Origin: Sphingosinicella sp. BN140058
GTDB taxonomy: Bacteria > Pseudomonadota > Alphaproteobacteria > Sphingomonadales > Sphingomonadaceae
Direction: 5' to 3'
Assembly: GCF_004135585.1 (NCBI RefSeq)
Contig: NZ_CP035501.1
Location: 4,039,501-4,103,500 of the forward strand
Length of the DNA: 64,000 nt
How positions within the stretch are numbered: position 1 is the first letter of the stretch; the number at the start of each line of letters is the position of its first letter. Below, piece after piece: positions 1 to 8,892 of the stretch. The position numbers and the translations under genes were made by a program. Under the pieces are notes generated by a model. The model was given only the letters and a program-made list of their open reading frames with translations, had not been told where the DNA came from and made no database searches.

Positions 1-87
1 ATGGTTCTGATTGTTGTGAACCAAGCGGCGGCTGGTAGGTTCCTGCAAAAGGGTACGGCCTTTCGGACCCGTTTCAACGATTGATCG

Positions 88-921
88 ATGCAAGCTCTTC
101 AGCGCGCTATCCAAGTTCAGGTGCAACGTCTTGTCGGAGGCGGAGAAACAAGCTCCGATCTTCTCCGCGGCGGAGCGCCATTCGTCTCTCCCGATGCCGT
201 ATGCCGGGAGGTGCACCGGGATTTCACCACCATGCTGGTCGGCGGCATTTCCGGCCTTCTGCTGCAGATGCTGCATCCGGGCGCACTCGCCGGCGTTTGG
301 GACCATTCCGAGTTTCGCAAGGATATGTCGGGCCGGCTGCGCCGCACGGCCGAGTTCATCTCGGTAACGACCTACGGCAGCGCCGCCGATGCCGATGCGA
401 TGATCGGCCGGGTGCGCCGGATCCACGATCATGTGCACGGCACTTTGCCGGACGGAACGCCTTATTCGGCGAACGATCCCGATCTGCTCACCTGGGTTCA
501 CGTGGCCGGTGCGGCGAGCTTCCTCGCGGCCTATCTGCGCTATCGCAATCCGGGCATGCGCGGCGCTGATCAGGATCGTTATTACGCCGAGACCGCGATC
601 ACCGCGGAGCGCCTCGGCGCCGCCGAACTCCCGCGCAGTCGCCGCGCCGTCGCGCTCTATCTGGAAAGCGTTCGGCCGAACCTGCTCTTCGATCACCGCA
701 CGGCCGATGTCGCCCGGGCTATTCTCGGCCAACCGGCGCCGTCGCTCGCCCTTGTCCCTTATCGCGAGCTGGTGACCCGCGCCAGCATCGACCTGCTTCC
801 GCCCTGGGCTGCACGGATGCACGGATTGTCGGTGCCGCAGCACCAGCGGCCGGCGGTGCGTGCCGGCTTGCGCAGCGTCGCCGCGGTGACCCGCTGGGCG
901 CTGGAGAGCAACGCGGCCTAG
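88..921 (+). CDS. MpaB-family (DUF2236) oxygenase
   Basis: The 277-residue protein has the DUF2236 layout: an N-terminal helical part followed by the conserved block MLHPGALAGVWDHS (about residues 60-73) and an all-helical C-terminus. Characterised relatives are the haem enzyme rubber oxygenase LcpA/Lcp and the fungal mycophenolate-pathway oxygenase MpaB, so a haem-dependent oxygenase or peroxidase-like role is plausible, but the substrate cannot be told. There is no signal peptide, so it is probably cytoplasmic or loosely membrane-bound. The start is uncertain because no clear Shine-Dalgarno sequence precedes it. Its stop codon shares the four bases CTAG with the stop of the convergent oxidase gene, so the two 3' ends overlap. 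Confidence 0.8.
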   Translation: MQALQRAIQVQVQRLVGGGETSSDLLRGGAPFVSPDAVCREVHRDFTTMLVGGISGLLLQMLHPGALAGVWDHSEFRKDMSGRLRRTAEFISVTTYGSAADADAMIGRVRRIHDHVHGTLPDGTPYSANDPDLLTWVHVAGAASFLAAYLRYRNPGMRGADQDRYYAETAITAERLGAAELPRSRRAVALYLESVRPNLLFDHRTADVARAILGQPAPSLALVPYRELVTRASIDLLPPWAARMHGLSVPQHQRPAVRAGLRSVAAVTRWALESNAA

Positions 922-2156
922 GCTGCCGCAGGCGAGCCCAGGGCGGCGAGCGCCTGTTCCGCCGCCCTCGTGCCGGTTGCATGAGCGCCGTGGGCGGTCG
1001 AGAAATCGTCACGCGAGCAGGCTTCGCCGGCAAAGAACAGGCGGTCCTCGACAGGGGCAGCAAGGGCGCGGCGAGCGTCGGCATGTCCTGGCAAAGCGTG
1101 ACTGTAGGAGCCGCAGGAGAGCGGCGCGCTTCCCCAGCCGGAGGCGGCGAGCGGCCGGAGGCGTTTCGGGAAGTCGCTGCCGAACAAGGCGGACAATTCT
1201 TCCGCCGCAAACGCCGTCATCGCGCGTCCGCCGTCATCCTCGAGCGCTGCGGCACCGCTGCCGCCATAGAAGGCCTCGATCACCGGGCGGCCGAACGGCC
1301 GCAAATAGTAGCTGCCGGTCTCCGCGCGATGCGGGGTGCCGAGCAGGTGGCCGTCCGCCGGCAAGTCCCCGGCTTCGTCGACGGCCAGGAACAGCTTGTT
1401 GGCGAGGCCGAGCGGAAGGCACGATGCGGCGTGAAGCTTGTCGTCGAGAGCGAGCGCGACGTCGCCGCGGGCGAGGATCGGCGTCGGCAGCGCGACGATC
1501 ACCGCCCGCGTCGAAAGCACGCCGCGCGGCGTCGAGACGCGTAGCCGCGCCGCTTGCCGATCGATCCCGGTGACACAGGTGTCGAGCAGGATCGGCAGCT
1601 CACGCGCGGCCCGGGCGATCAAGGCGCCATACCCGCCCGGCAGCCGCCAGTTCACGTTGGTGTCGGCGCGTTCGTAAGCCAGGAAATCGGCGACGGAGAG
1701 GTGCGCCAGGCCGACGCCGTTCATGTAGCCGCTCAGTGCGTCGATATACGGGTTCCAGGGCGATGCAGGGTCCAGCGCATCGGCGGCGCGGTCGCTCGCC
1801 GGCGGATCATCGCGCAGGCGGCTGTGAAAGGCTTCGTAAGCGGCGCCTGCCGCCCGCTGCGCGTCGGGAGGAAAGCCGAGATCCCGATATTGGCGGCCCC
1901 ATGCCGGCGGAGTCCGGTCGATCGCCGCGCCGATCCTCCCGGCCACGCGCGTCCAGGGATTGCGGTCGCCCGAATGAAGCCAGCCGCAGCCGAGATCGAG
2001 CGGCATGCCGTCGCGCTTGACCGTCCAGGCCCGGCCGCCCACCCGGGCTGCGGCTTCGACGATCAAGAAGCTGAGGCCGCTGCCGGCGAGCCGCAGGCCC
2101 GCGGCGATCCCGGCCGCGCCGGCCCCGGCGATCACCACGTCATATTCGTCCGTCAC
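918..2156 (-). CDS. Flavin-dependent amine oxidase-like oxidoreductase
   Basis: The protein opens with a Rossmann FAD-binding motif, GAGAAGIAAGLRLAGSG at about residues 11-27, followed by an acidic strand end (IVEAAARVGGRAWT) that contains the second flavin-contact RxGGR motif typical of monoamine oxidase, phytoene desaturase and protoporphyrinogen oxidase relatives. Near the C-terminus LFFAGEACSRDDFSTAHGA is the conserved FAD-contacting block of flavin amine oxidases. At 412 residues it is normal in length. Translation starts at GTG. The substrate is unknown; an amine or polyamine is likely from the family. It stands alone, converging on the MpaB-like gene. Confidence 0.85.
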   Translation of the reverse strand: MTDEYDVVIAGAGAAGIAAGLRLAGSGLSFLIVEAAARVGGRAWTVKRDGMPLDLGCGWLHSGDRNPWTRVAGRIGAAIDRTPPAWGRQYRDLGFPPDAQRAAGAAYEAFHSRLRDDPPASDRAADALDPASPWNPYIDALSGYMNGVGLAHLSVADFLAYERADTNVNWRLPGGYGALIARAARELPILLDTCVTGIDRQAARLRVSTPRGVLSTRAVIVALPTPILARGDVALALDDKLHAASCLPLGLANKLFLAVDEAGDLPADGHLLGTPHRAETGSYYLRPFGRPVIEAFYGGSGAAALEDDGGRAMTAFAAEELSALFGSDFPKRLRPLAASGWGSAPLSCGSYSHALPGHADARRALAAPVEDRLFFAGEACSRDDFSTAHGAHATGTRAAEQALAALGSPAAA

Positions 2157-2294
2157 GCCGTCGCCTCCCCGATCATCGATCCGCTCAACAGCCTGCCGCG
2201 CCCCAGGTTCATGCCGACGTGACGGAAAGTGTCCTCTGGAACAGCCCGCGCGACGATACGTCGACTGCGCGAATTGCAGCAGGAAAGGAATGCC

Positions 2295-3212
2295 ATGGCT
2301 CAGGATCGCAAACCGCTCGCCCTGATCACCGGCGTTTCAAGCGGCATCGGCCTCGAACTCGCCCGCATCTTCGCGCGCGAGGGGCATGATCTCGTCATCG
2401 GCGGACAGGACGAAGCAAAGCTCACCGAGGCTGCAGCCCAGCTTCGCGCCGCAGGCGCCGACGTCGTCACCATCGCCGCCGATCTCAGCCGTGCCGAGGA
2501 GGTCGAGCGCTTTCATCGCGAGGCGACCGGCGACGGGAGGCGGATCGAGATTTTCTGCGCCAATGCCGGGGTCGGCATGGGCGGCGGCGATTTCACCCAA
2601 ACCGATCTGAACGGCGAGCTCCGGTTGATCGATCTCAACGTGCGCAGTCAGGTCCATCTCACCAAGCTGGTCCTGGCCGACATGGCCGGTCGCGGCGCGG
2701 GCAAGATCCTGTTCACCGGCTCGATCGCCTCGTTCATGCCGGGTCCGTTCGAGAGCGTCTATTCGGCGTCCAAGGCCTTCGTGCACTCGTTTGCGGAGGG
2801 GCTGCGCAACGAATGGGCGGATCGCGGCATCACCGTCAGCGTGTTCATGCCGGGACCGACGGACACCAACTTCTTCCATCGCGCCGGAATGGACGATACG
2901 CCGGCGGGCGAGGGCAAGAAGGACGATCCGGCGCAGGTTGCCGCCCAGGCCTACAAAACGCTGACGGGCAATCGCCATCACGCCTTCACCGGCAGCCTGA
3001 AGACCCGGCTTCAGGGCAAGGTCACCGGTGCGCTGCCGCAGCCGCTGCGGGCGAGCGTCCATCGCGGGATGACCGAGCCGAACGACAGGCGGCCTGTGAA
3101 GCAGGCCGGGGTCGGCAAGGCGGCGATCGCCGGCGGTGTCGCGCTGGCAGCGGTCGGCGTGGCCGCGGCGGTCGGAATCAGCCGCCGCAACAGGATCGTC
3201 GAAGAGATTTGA
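2295..3212 (+). CDS. Short-chain dehydrogenase/reductase with C-terminal membrane segment
   Basis: This is a classical NAD(P)-dependent SDR. It has the cofactor motif TGVSSGIG near residue 13, the NAG motif (NAGVGMGGG), and the catalytic Ser-Tyr-Lys set in GSIASF...YSASK. A C-terminal extension follows the SDR core and ends in an alanine/glycine/valine-rich helix (AAIAGGVALAAVGVAAAVG) followed by basic residues, which looks like a membrane anchor and is unusual for this family. The ATG at this position was chosen over an upstream in-frame start because AGGAAAGGAA lies just before it. The substrate is unknown; short-chain alcohol, lipid or xenobiotic reductases are all possible. Confidence 0.88.
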   Translation: MAQDRKPLALITGVSSGIGLELARIFAREGHDLVIGGQDEAKLTEAAAQLRAAGADVVTIAADLSRAEEVERFHREATGDGRRIEIFCANAGVGMGGGDFTQTDLNGELRLIDLNVRSQVHLTKLVLADMAGRGAGKILFTGSIASFMPGPFESVYSASKAFVHSFAEGLRNEWADRGITVSVFMPGPTDTNFFHRAGMDDTPAGEGKKDDPAQVAAQAYKTLTGNRHHAFTGSLKTRLQGKVTGALPQPLRASVHRGMTEPNDRRPVKQAGVGKAAIAGGVALAAVGVAAAVGISRRNRIVEEI

Positions 3213-3253
3213 GGCAGGGCGAACGGGGCCCGTACCGACCCCGTCCCGCGGGC

Positions 3254-3646
3254 TCAGAGCGTCTCGACGGCGGCGCGGCAGTCGCGTGCCGTTTCCCGGC
3301 ACATCTCCGCGCAAAGCCGGCAATGCTCGTCGTCGTGGCGCGCGCATTCCTCGGCGCAGATGTCGCAGGCGGTGATGCAGAGCTGAAGCATCTCGCGCAG
3401 CACGATGTCGTTGCTGCCGGTGCGGCGTGTCGCCACGCGTGCGGTGGCGGTGCAGATGTCCGCGCAGTCGAGACAGGTGCGGATACATTGACGCATGTGC
3501 GCGACCATCTCCTCGGCCGCGCACGCGTCGGCGCAGCTCGTGCACATCGCCGAGCAGTACAGGGCATGCCGCACCGCCAGGGCGAGGGGTGCGTTGACGT
3601 TCCCGGCGACGTCCGGGTGCAGCGAAATCATCTTCTCGATCGACAT
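3254..3646 (-). CDS. Four-helix bundle copper-binding protein (DUF326-like)
   Basis: A 130-residue, cysteine-rich, all-helical protein with repeated CxxCxxxC and CxxxC patterns (CTSCADAC, CLDCADIC, CDICAEEC, CRLCAEMC). This is the hallmark of the DUF326 four-helix copper-storage-like family related to Csp proteins, where Cys side chains line the bundle and bind Cu(I). No export signal is present, so it would act in the cytoplasm, perhaps as a copper buffer. The chosen ATG follows GGGAGACC; an upstream in-frame start lacks support. It lies 26 bases downstream of the royal-jelly-family gene on the same strand and could be cotranscribed with it. Confidence 0.85.
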   Translation of the reverse strand: MSIEKMISLHPDVAGNVNAPLALAVRHALYCSAMCTSCADACAAEEMVAHMRQCIRTCLDCADICTATARVATRRTGSNDIVLREMLQLCITACDICAEECARHDDEHCRLCAEMCRETARDCRAAVETL

Positions 3647-3672
3647 TGCGGGTCTCCCGTTGACTAAAGGGA

Positions 3673-4707
3673 TTAGTCTTCGTCGATGCGCCACAGCTCG
3701 GTCGCGGTGGCGGGGCCCGCCTCCGGATCGAACCAGGACGTGTCCATGATGTGCGACGAGGTAACGTAGATGGCGCCGTCCGGTCCCTCGGCGAAGCTGT
3801 CAGGCCAGCGCAGCCGGGAATCCTGCACCACCGTCTCCATCGCGCCGTCGGGCAGGCGACGCTTGACCGCATCCTCTTCCAGCGCGCTCAGGTATAGTCG
3901 TCCCTGCCGATCCATCCAGTAGCCGTCGGAGACCCCGACCTCGCCAACTCGTTCGACCTTCTCGCCGAGGGCGCGATCGTCGCGCACCTCGAGCGCCTCG
4001 GTGGCGATCCGGTACAGGGTATGTCCGGTCAGCGCCTGCCAGTACAGGAAAGCACCGTCGGGCGAGACCTCGATCCCGTCGGCAGCGAACTCGGCGCCGC
4101 GGCCGTCGGCTCGGCGCAGCACCTCGCCCCGATGCTTCACCAGCACCTTCGGATCGGGCTGGGTGCTCGGGTGGCCGTGGAGGACGCGCCAGGCTTCGCC
4201 GGTCCCAAGATCGACCACGATCAGCGCGCCGGTGGCGCCGGAATCGGTGATGTAGGCTCGGTGTCCGTCGGGGTGGAAGCGGACGTCGTTCAGATAGCTT
4301 CCTTCAGGCGCGACATCGTCGCCGAACATGAAGCTCTGCACCACCCGGTTCTCGGAGAGTTCGATGCGGACCAGCTTCTGTCCGCCTTTCACCCGTTGCT
4401 CGGTGGCCGGAGCGGCGGGATCGAGCACCCACAAGGATCCCTTGCGATCGGCGACCACCGATTGGACGCAGACCCAATGGTCGTCGGGCGTCATCTCGTT
4501 CTTGCTGGCGTTGCGCCAGCTGTTCCACTCTTCGTCCGGATAAGGGATGAGCGCGCCGTCCTTCCATTCGGCGACCGAGGCTGGGCTGTCCTCGGTCCAG
4601 CGCGGGAAGTTGACGAAGATCCGCCCGTCCTCGCTCACGGCGACGCCGGTGACCTGGTGATCGAAGCGGGCGACCAGAGAAAGCCGCCCGGAAGGTGTCG
4701 CTGTCAT
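3673..4707 (-). CDS. Major royal jelly protein / yellow-family beta-propeller protein
   Basis: The 344-residue protein has the beta-propeller pattern of the MRJP/yellow family and SMP-30-like relatives: an early strand FDHQVTGVAVSEDGRIFVNF, the conserved block YLNDVRFHPDGHRAYITDSG near residue 140, and a late SDGYWMDRQGRLYLSALEE segment. Bacterial members are usually of unknown substrate; some are annotated as L-dopachrome tautomerase-related or gluconolactonase-like. I see no signal peptide. A longer open frame continues upstream, but it only reads through the transporter gene in a wrong frame; the ATG used here follows the intergenic gap and gives the normal family length. Confidence 0.8.
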   Translation of the reverse strand: MTATPSGRLSLVARFDHQVTGVAVSEDGRIFVNFPRWTEDSPASVAEWKDGALIPYPDEEWNSWRNASKNEMTPDDHWVCVQSVVADRKGSLWVLDPAAPATEQRVKGGQKLVRIELSENRVVQSFMFGDDVAPEGSYLNDVRFHPDGHRAYITDSGATGALIVVDLGTGEAWRVLHGHPSTQPDPKVLVKHRGEVLRRADGRGAEFAADGIEVSPDGAFLYWQALTGHTLYRIATEALEVRDDRALGEKVERVGEVGVSDGYWMDRQGRLYLSALEEDAVKRRLPDGAMETVVQDSRLRWPDSFAEGPDGAIYVTSSHIMDTSWFDPEAGPATATELWRIDED

Positions 4708-4802
4708 GCCCGTGCCTTTCCCGGTGTCGGCAAGCAAACCGGGCAGGCGGGCGCCTGTTCCGAACTTCCGCCCGCCACGGCCCAAAGGCCAGGGGCGCCG
4801 GA

Positions 4803-6131
4803 TCAATGACGGCGGACGAGGCCGGCGGACAGGGACACGGGAACGTCGTGCGCGACGGCGAGCTGCTCCCGCTTGCTGACGATCAGCGGCACCAGGATTT
4901 GACCGGCAACGTTGACCGCCGTTCGGCCCATGTCGAGGATCGGGTCGATCGCGAGCAGCAGCCCGGCCCCCTCCAGCGGCAGGCCGAGCGTGGAGAGGGT
5001 GAGGGTCAGCATCACCGTCGCGCCGGTCACCCCGGCAGTCGCGGCCGAGCCGAGCACGGACACGAGCGCGATCAGCGCATAATCGGCCGGGCCAAGCGCA
5101 ACGCCGTAGAATTGGGCGACGAACAAGGCCGAAACGGCCGGGTAGATGGCCGCGCAGCCGTCCATCTTGGTGGTCGCGCCGAGCGGCACCGCGAAGCTCG
5201 CATAGGCCCGCGGCACGCCGAGCCGCTCGATCGTCACTTCCTCGGTCACCGGCAGGGTGCCGATCGAGGAGCGGGTAACGAAGCCGAGCTGGATCGCCGG
5301 CCATGCGGCTGCGAAGTAGCGGCGCACCGACAGGCCGTTCAACCGCAGCAGCGCGGGATAGACGGCGAACAGGACGAGCGCGAGACCGAGATAGACGGCA
5401 AAAGCGAACCAGCCGAGCCCGGCCAGCGCCGTCCAGCCGTAGCGCGCGACCGCGGTGCCGATCAGCGCCGCGGTGCCGATCGGAGTCAGGCGGATGATCC
5501 ACCACAGGATCCTGCGCACGATCACCAGCGCCGACTGCACGAAGGCGAGGAACGGTGCGCCGGCCTCGCCGCTCTTGACCGCCGCAAGACCGATCGCGAC
5601 CGAGACGACCAGCAATTGCAGCACGTTGACGCCGAGGCTGGTGACCGGGCCGTGGTCGCCAAGGCTGGTCGTGGCGGTGAGGCCGAGGAAGTTGCCCGGG
5701 ACGACGCTCTTGAGGAAGTCGGTCCAGCCGCCCTGGCTCGATGGCGCGCCCGCGAGATTTGCGGCGACGGCGGCATGCTTGCCCGGCGCGATCACCGTCC
5801 CGAGCAGCAGGCCGATCGCGACCGCGATGGCCGCAGTGATCGCGAACCAGAGCAAAGTCTTCCAGGCGAGCCGCGCGGCGTCGGCGACCGCGCGCAAATT
5901 GGCGATGCTGGCGACGATTGCAGTGAAGACGAGCGGGGGCACGATCGCTTTCAGCAATTGCACGAACAGCGAACCGATCGTCGCCAGCGCCTCGGCCAGC
6001 CACGGCGCCGAGGTCGCCCGGGCCACCAATCCCAGCGCAAGGCCGACGACCATGCCGGCGAGCACCTGGCCGCCGGTGCTGCCGAGACCCAGAGGCAGAC
6101 GCCCGGCGTCCACGCGGCGTGTGATGCTCAT
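4803..6131 (-). CDS. Dicarboxylate/amino acid:cation symporter (DAACS family)
   Basis: A 442-residue inner-membrane transporter with the hydrophobic profile of the GltP/GltPh family. The serine-rich hairpin is visible as TRSSIGTLPVTEE and the cation/substrate loop as LGATTKMDGCAAIYPAV (Met323-Asp324). In most family members this motif reads NMDGT; here it is KMDGC, which suggests altered ion or substrate preference. The gene begins 12 bases after the end of metQ on the same strand, so it is probably the fourth gene of the metNIQ transcript and may import an amino acid related to that system, such as a sulfur amino acid. Family assignment is firm; substrate is inference. Confidence 0.9.
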   Translation of the reverse strand: MSITRRVDAGRLPLGLGSTGGQVLAGMVVGLALGLVARATSAPWLAEALATIGSLFVQLLKAIVPPLVFTAIVASIANLRAVADAARLAWKTLLWFAITAAIAVAIGLLLGTVIAPGKHAAVAANLAGAPSSQGGWTDFLKSVVPGNFLGLTATTSLGDHGPVTSLGVNVLQLLVVSVAIGLAAVKSGEAGAPFLAFVQSALVIVRRILWWIIRLTPIGTAALIGTAVARYGWTALAGLGWFAFAVYLGLALVLFAVYPALLRLNGLSVRRYFAAAWPAIQLGFVTRSSIGTLPVTEEVTIERLGVPRAYASFAVPLGATTKMDGCAAIYPAVSALFVAQFYGVALGPADYALIALVSVLGSAATAGVTGATVMLTLTLSTLGLPLEGAGLLLAIDPILDMGRTAVNVAGQILVPLIVSKREQLAVAHDVPVSLSAGLVRRH

Positions 6132-6142
6132 GACGATGGTCC

Positions 6143-6943
6143 TCAGAAGGCCGGCAGCACCGCGCCCTGATATTTCTGGGCGATGAAGGTCTTGACGGCC
6201 GGGGAGCGCAACGCGGCGACCAGCTTCTGCACCCTGGGATCCTTGTCGCTGCCGGGGCGGCCGACGAGGAAATTGACGTACGGCGAATTGCCGTCCTCGA
6301 TGAAGAGCGCATCGCGAACCGGATTGAGCTTGGCGTCGAGCGCGTAATTGGTGTTGATCAACGCAAGATCGACCTCGTCGAGCACCCGCGGCAGCGTCGC
6401 CGCCTCAAGCTCCCGGAACTGGAGCTGCTTCGGATTGGCCTTGATGTCCTTCAGGGTCGACAGCGGGTTGGCCGGGTGGGCGAGCTGGATCAGCCCGGCT
6501 TTCTGCAGCAGCAGCAGCGCACGGCCGCCATTGCTCGGTTCGTTGGGGAGCGCGACGGTGGCGCCCTGCGGCAGCTGCTGACCTCGCTTCCACTTGCGCG
6601 AATACCCGCCGAGCGGTTCGACGTGGACGCCGGCGATCGTCACCAGCCTGGTGCCCTGAGAGGCGTTGAACTCGTCGAGATAGGGCTTGGTCTGGAAGAA
6701 GTTGACGTCGATCTGGCCCTGACCAACCTGCATGTTCGGCTGCACGTAATCGTTGAACACGCGAATATCGAGCTTCAGGCCCTGCTCCGCGAGCTCCGGC
6801 TTGACGAACTCCAGGATCTCGGCGTGCGGCACGGCTGTCGCGGCGACGCTGAGCGTATTCGGATCGGCCTTGTCCTTGCCACCGCCGCAGGCTGCGAGCA
6901 AGGCGGCAGAGGCGAGGGCGATCAGGGTGCGACGGGTGAGCAT
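6143..6943 (-). CDS. metQ: MetQ-type methionine-binding lipoprotein
   Basis: The 266-residue protein is the substrate-binding subunit of a D/L-methionine ABC importer (NlpA/MetQ family). It begins MLTRRTLIALASAALLAAC, a lipoprotein signal with a LAAC lipobox, so it should be lipidated and anchored outside the inner membrane. Conserved family blocks are ATAVPHAEILEFVKP, QVGQGQIDVNFFQTKPYLDEF and ALINTNYALDA. The start codon lies 8 bases after the metI stop. A longer open frame upstream only overlaps metI out of frame. The operon order metN-metI-metQ is the standard one. Confidence 0.93.
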   Translation of the reverse strand: MLTRRTLIALASAALLAACGGGKDKADPNTLSVAATAVPHAEILEFVKPELAEQGLKLDIRVFNDYVQPNMQVGQGQIDVNFFQTKPYLDEFNASQGTRLVTIAGVHVEPLGGYSRKWKRGQQLPQGATVALPNEPSNGGRALLLLQKAGLIQLAHPANPLSTLKDIKANPKQLQFRELEAATLPRVLDEVDLALINTNYALDAKLNPVRDALFIEDGNSPYVNFLVGRPGSDKDPRVQKLVAALRSPAVKTFIAQKYQGAVLPAF

Positions 6944-6951
6944 CAGGAACC

Positions 6952-7617
6952 TCAACGATGATCGAAATGGCGGGCGAGGCGATCGCCGGCGAATTGGAGC
7001 AGCTGGACCAGCAGCACCATCAGCGCGACGGTGACCAGCATCACGTCGGTCTGAAACCTCTGATAGCCGTAGCGGATGGCGAGATCGCCGAGGCCGCCGG
7101 CACCGACCACGCCGGCCATGGCGGTAAAGGAGACGAGCGCGACGGCGGTGACGGTGGCGCCCGAGATCAGGCCGGGCAGGGCTTCGGGCAGCAGCGCCTT
7201 GACGACGATTTGCAGGCGCGACGCGCCCATCGCCTGGGTTGCCTCGATCGTCACGCGCGGCACCTCGCGCAGCGCGCCTTCCACCAGCCGCGCGTAAAAA
7301 GGCGCGGCGCCGACGACCAGCGGCGGGATCGCCCCGGCGACGCCGAGCGACGTGCCCATGATCAGCAGGGTCAGCGGGATCATCACGATCAGCAGGATGA
7401 CGAACGGCACGGAGCGGAGGATGTTGACCAGAACGCCGATCAGCCGGTTGAGGCCGCGGCTCTGTGCGAGCTGGCCGTCGGCGGTCAGGAACAGCAGCAC
7501 GCCGAGCGGAATGCCGAGCGCAACGGTGAGCGCCAGCGACGCCCCAAGCATCACCAGCGTGTCGAGCGTCGCCTGGCCGATGTCGCCCCAGACGATGTTG
7601 GCGAACAGGCCATTCAT
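6952..7617 (-). CDS. metI: Methionine ABC transporter permease
   Basis: This 221-residue permease has five to six hydrophobic helices and the EAA loop contacting the ATPase ([25 protein letters not shown] at about residues 130-155). Length and motifs match MetI of the methionine uptake family. Its first four bases overlap the stop of metN, indicating translational coupling. Together with MetN and MetQ it forms an inner-membrane methionine importer. Confidence 0.93.
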   Translation of the reverse strand: MNGLFANIVWGDIGQATLDTLVMLGASLALTVALGIPLGVLLFLTADGQLAQSRGLNRLIGVLVNILRSVPFVILLIVMIPLTLLIMGTSLGVAGAIPPLVVGAAPFYARLVEGALREVPRVTIEATQAMGASRLQIVVKALLPEALPGLISGATVTAVALVSFTAMAGVVGAGGLGDLAIRYGYQRFQTDVMLVTVALMVLLVQLLQFAGDRLARHFDHR

Positions 7618-8345
7618 CGCGCCGCCTCGCCGAGCAGCCGAAGGGTCGCGTCGTGCCGCGTTTCACCGAACACCGACGCCACGGCACCGGTCTCGACGAT
7701 CCGGCCCTGGTCGAGCACGGCGACCTGGTCGCAGACAGTCCGCACCACCGCCATTTCGTGGGTGATCAGAACGATGGTGAGGCCGAGCTCGCGGTTCAAC
7801 TCGCCGAGCAGAGCGAGGATCGATCGGGTGGTCTCGGGATCGAGCGCACTGGTCGCCTCGTCGCAGAGCAGGATGTCGGGTCGTGTCGCCAGCGCCCGCG
7901 CGATGCCGACTCTTTGACGCTGCCCGCCCGACAGGCGGCTCGGATAGGCGCCCGCTTTGTCGGCCAGGCCGACCCGGGCGAGGAGTTCCGCCACCCGCAC
8001 TTCACGCTCCGCTTCGGCGACGCCGGCCAGTTCCAGCGGCAGGGCGACGTTGCCGGCAACGTCGCGCCCGTCGAGCAATCCGAAGGATTGGAAGATCATG
8101 CCGATCCGACGGCGGAGCGAACGCAGCCCACCCTCGGACAGGCGCGGCAGTGAAATACCGTCGACCCGGACATCGCCTTCGGTCGGCCGCTCGAGCCCGT
8201 TGATCAACCGCAGCAGGGTCGATTTTCCGGCGCCCGACCGCCCAATCACGCCGAACGCCGCTCCGCGCGGAACCGTCAGCGAGACGTCGTCGAGCGCCGA
8301 TGTGCCGTCGGCGAACCGCTTGGAAACGTTTGTGATTTCGATCAT
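7614..8345 (-). CDS. metN: Methionine ABC transporter ATP-binding protein
   Basis: An ABC ATPase of 243 residues with Walker A (GRSGAGKST), Q-loop, signature [14 protein letters not shown], Walker B ([12 protein letters not shown]) and switch histidine (LITHE). It is shorter than E. coli MetN (343 residues) and lacks the C-terminal ACT-like (NIL) domain that gives trans-inhibition by methionine, so feedback at the transporter level is not expected; control would be transcriptional. It is the first gene of the metNIQ-symporter operon and is preceded by an inverted repeat overlapping a promoter candidate. Confidence 0.9.
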   Translation of the reverse strand: MIEITNVSKRFADGTSALDDVSLTVPRGAAFGVIGRSGAGKSTLLRLINGLERPTEGDVRVDGISLPRLSEGGLRSLRRRIGMIFQSFGLLDGRDVAGNVALPLELAGVAEAEREVRVAELLARVGLADKAGAYPSRLSGGQRQRVGIARALATRPDILLCDEATSALDPETTRSILALLGELNRELGLTIVLITHEMAVVRTVCDQVAVLDQGRIVETGAVASVFGETRHDATLRLLGEAAR

Positions 8346-8426
8346 CGGCCGTGCAACGCGCCGTAACAGCGGAACGCCGCAGAGATGTCTCGATACGGAG
8401 AGGGCAGCCTGAAAAACATCAGAAGG

Positions 8427-8456
8427 AATTTATTGTCTACTGCACGAGTAAACAAT
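8427..8456 (-). promoter_or_regulatory. Promoter and palindromic operator candidate for metNIQ
   Basis: Ten-base arms ATTGTCTACT and AGTAAACAAT flank a 5-base spacer with one mismatch (8432-8456). Read toward metN, a -35 candidate TTGTTT and a -10 candidate TAAATT lie 17 bases apart, with the palindrome covering the -35 and spacer. This is the geometry of a repressor site. The cognate regulator is not identified. Confidence 0.5.
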
Positions 8457-8613
8457 CTACTCGGCTGCGCGAGCGCAATTAGCATCGTCGTTGCGCAACG
8501 GGGCGCGCCGGAGCAAAATCATGCTCTGCTGCGGCACTGCGGGAGCATATTCTCCCCTCCAGCTCCAGCGGTGGCGTGTGGATGGCTCTTATTATCGAGT
8601 CAGCCCGCCAGCG

Positions 8614-8820
8614 TCACTCGCGGGTCAGCGCCTCCGGCTTGTGCGCCGCGCGCTTACCTTCCTTGGTTTTGACGATGAACTGTGGTTCGTCCTTAGTCGC
8701 GGCGACCTTGTGGCCCTTGATGTGGGTCTCGCTCGTCTGCTTCTTTTCGACGGTGCCATGGGCTTCGCCGCCGTGGCTCTTCCACTTGACGTGATCGCCG
8801 GCCTTCAGGTCCTTGGCCAT
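8614..8820 (-). CDS. DUF2945 (hypervirulence-associated TUDOR-domain) protein
   Basis: This 68-residue basic protein starts LKAGDHVKWKSHGGEAHGTV and continues with a beta-rich segment ending in a lysine/alanine tail, matching the small DUF2945/TUDOR-like family in length and pattern. The family is widespread and of unknown biochemical role; the fold is a small beta-barrel that in other proteins binds methylated or basic peptides. No export signal is visible. It has its own transcription unit between the met operon leader and the HD-domain gene. Assignment rests on recognisable family sequence; function is not known. Confidence 0.8.
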   Translation of the reverse strand: MAKDLKAGDHVKWKSHGGEAHGTVEKKQTSETHIKGHKVAATKDEPQFIVKTKEGKRAAHKPEALTRE

Positions 8821-8892
8821 GTCGCTATCCTTTCCGGTTCGACGAGCAAGAACAGGTCTCGGGGGCGCACGTTCCTGATGCTTTCTGCCGGG

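Noticed and set aside
1..84. 27-codon frame ending just before the first gene
   Set aside because: It could be the tail of a gene beginning outside the window, but the short sequence has no recognisable feature.
3673..6312. Single 879-codon protein joining the symporter region and the royal-jelly-type protein
   Set aside because: The N-terminal half reads the symporter in a wrong frame. The real gene begins at the internal ATG at 4707.
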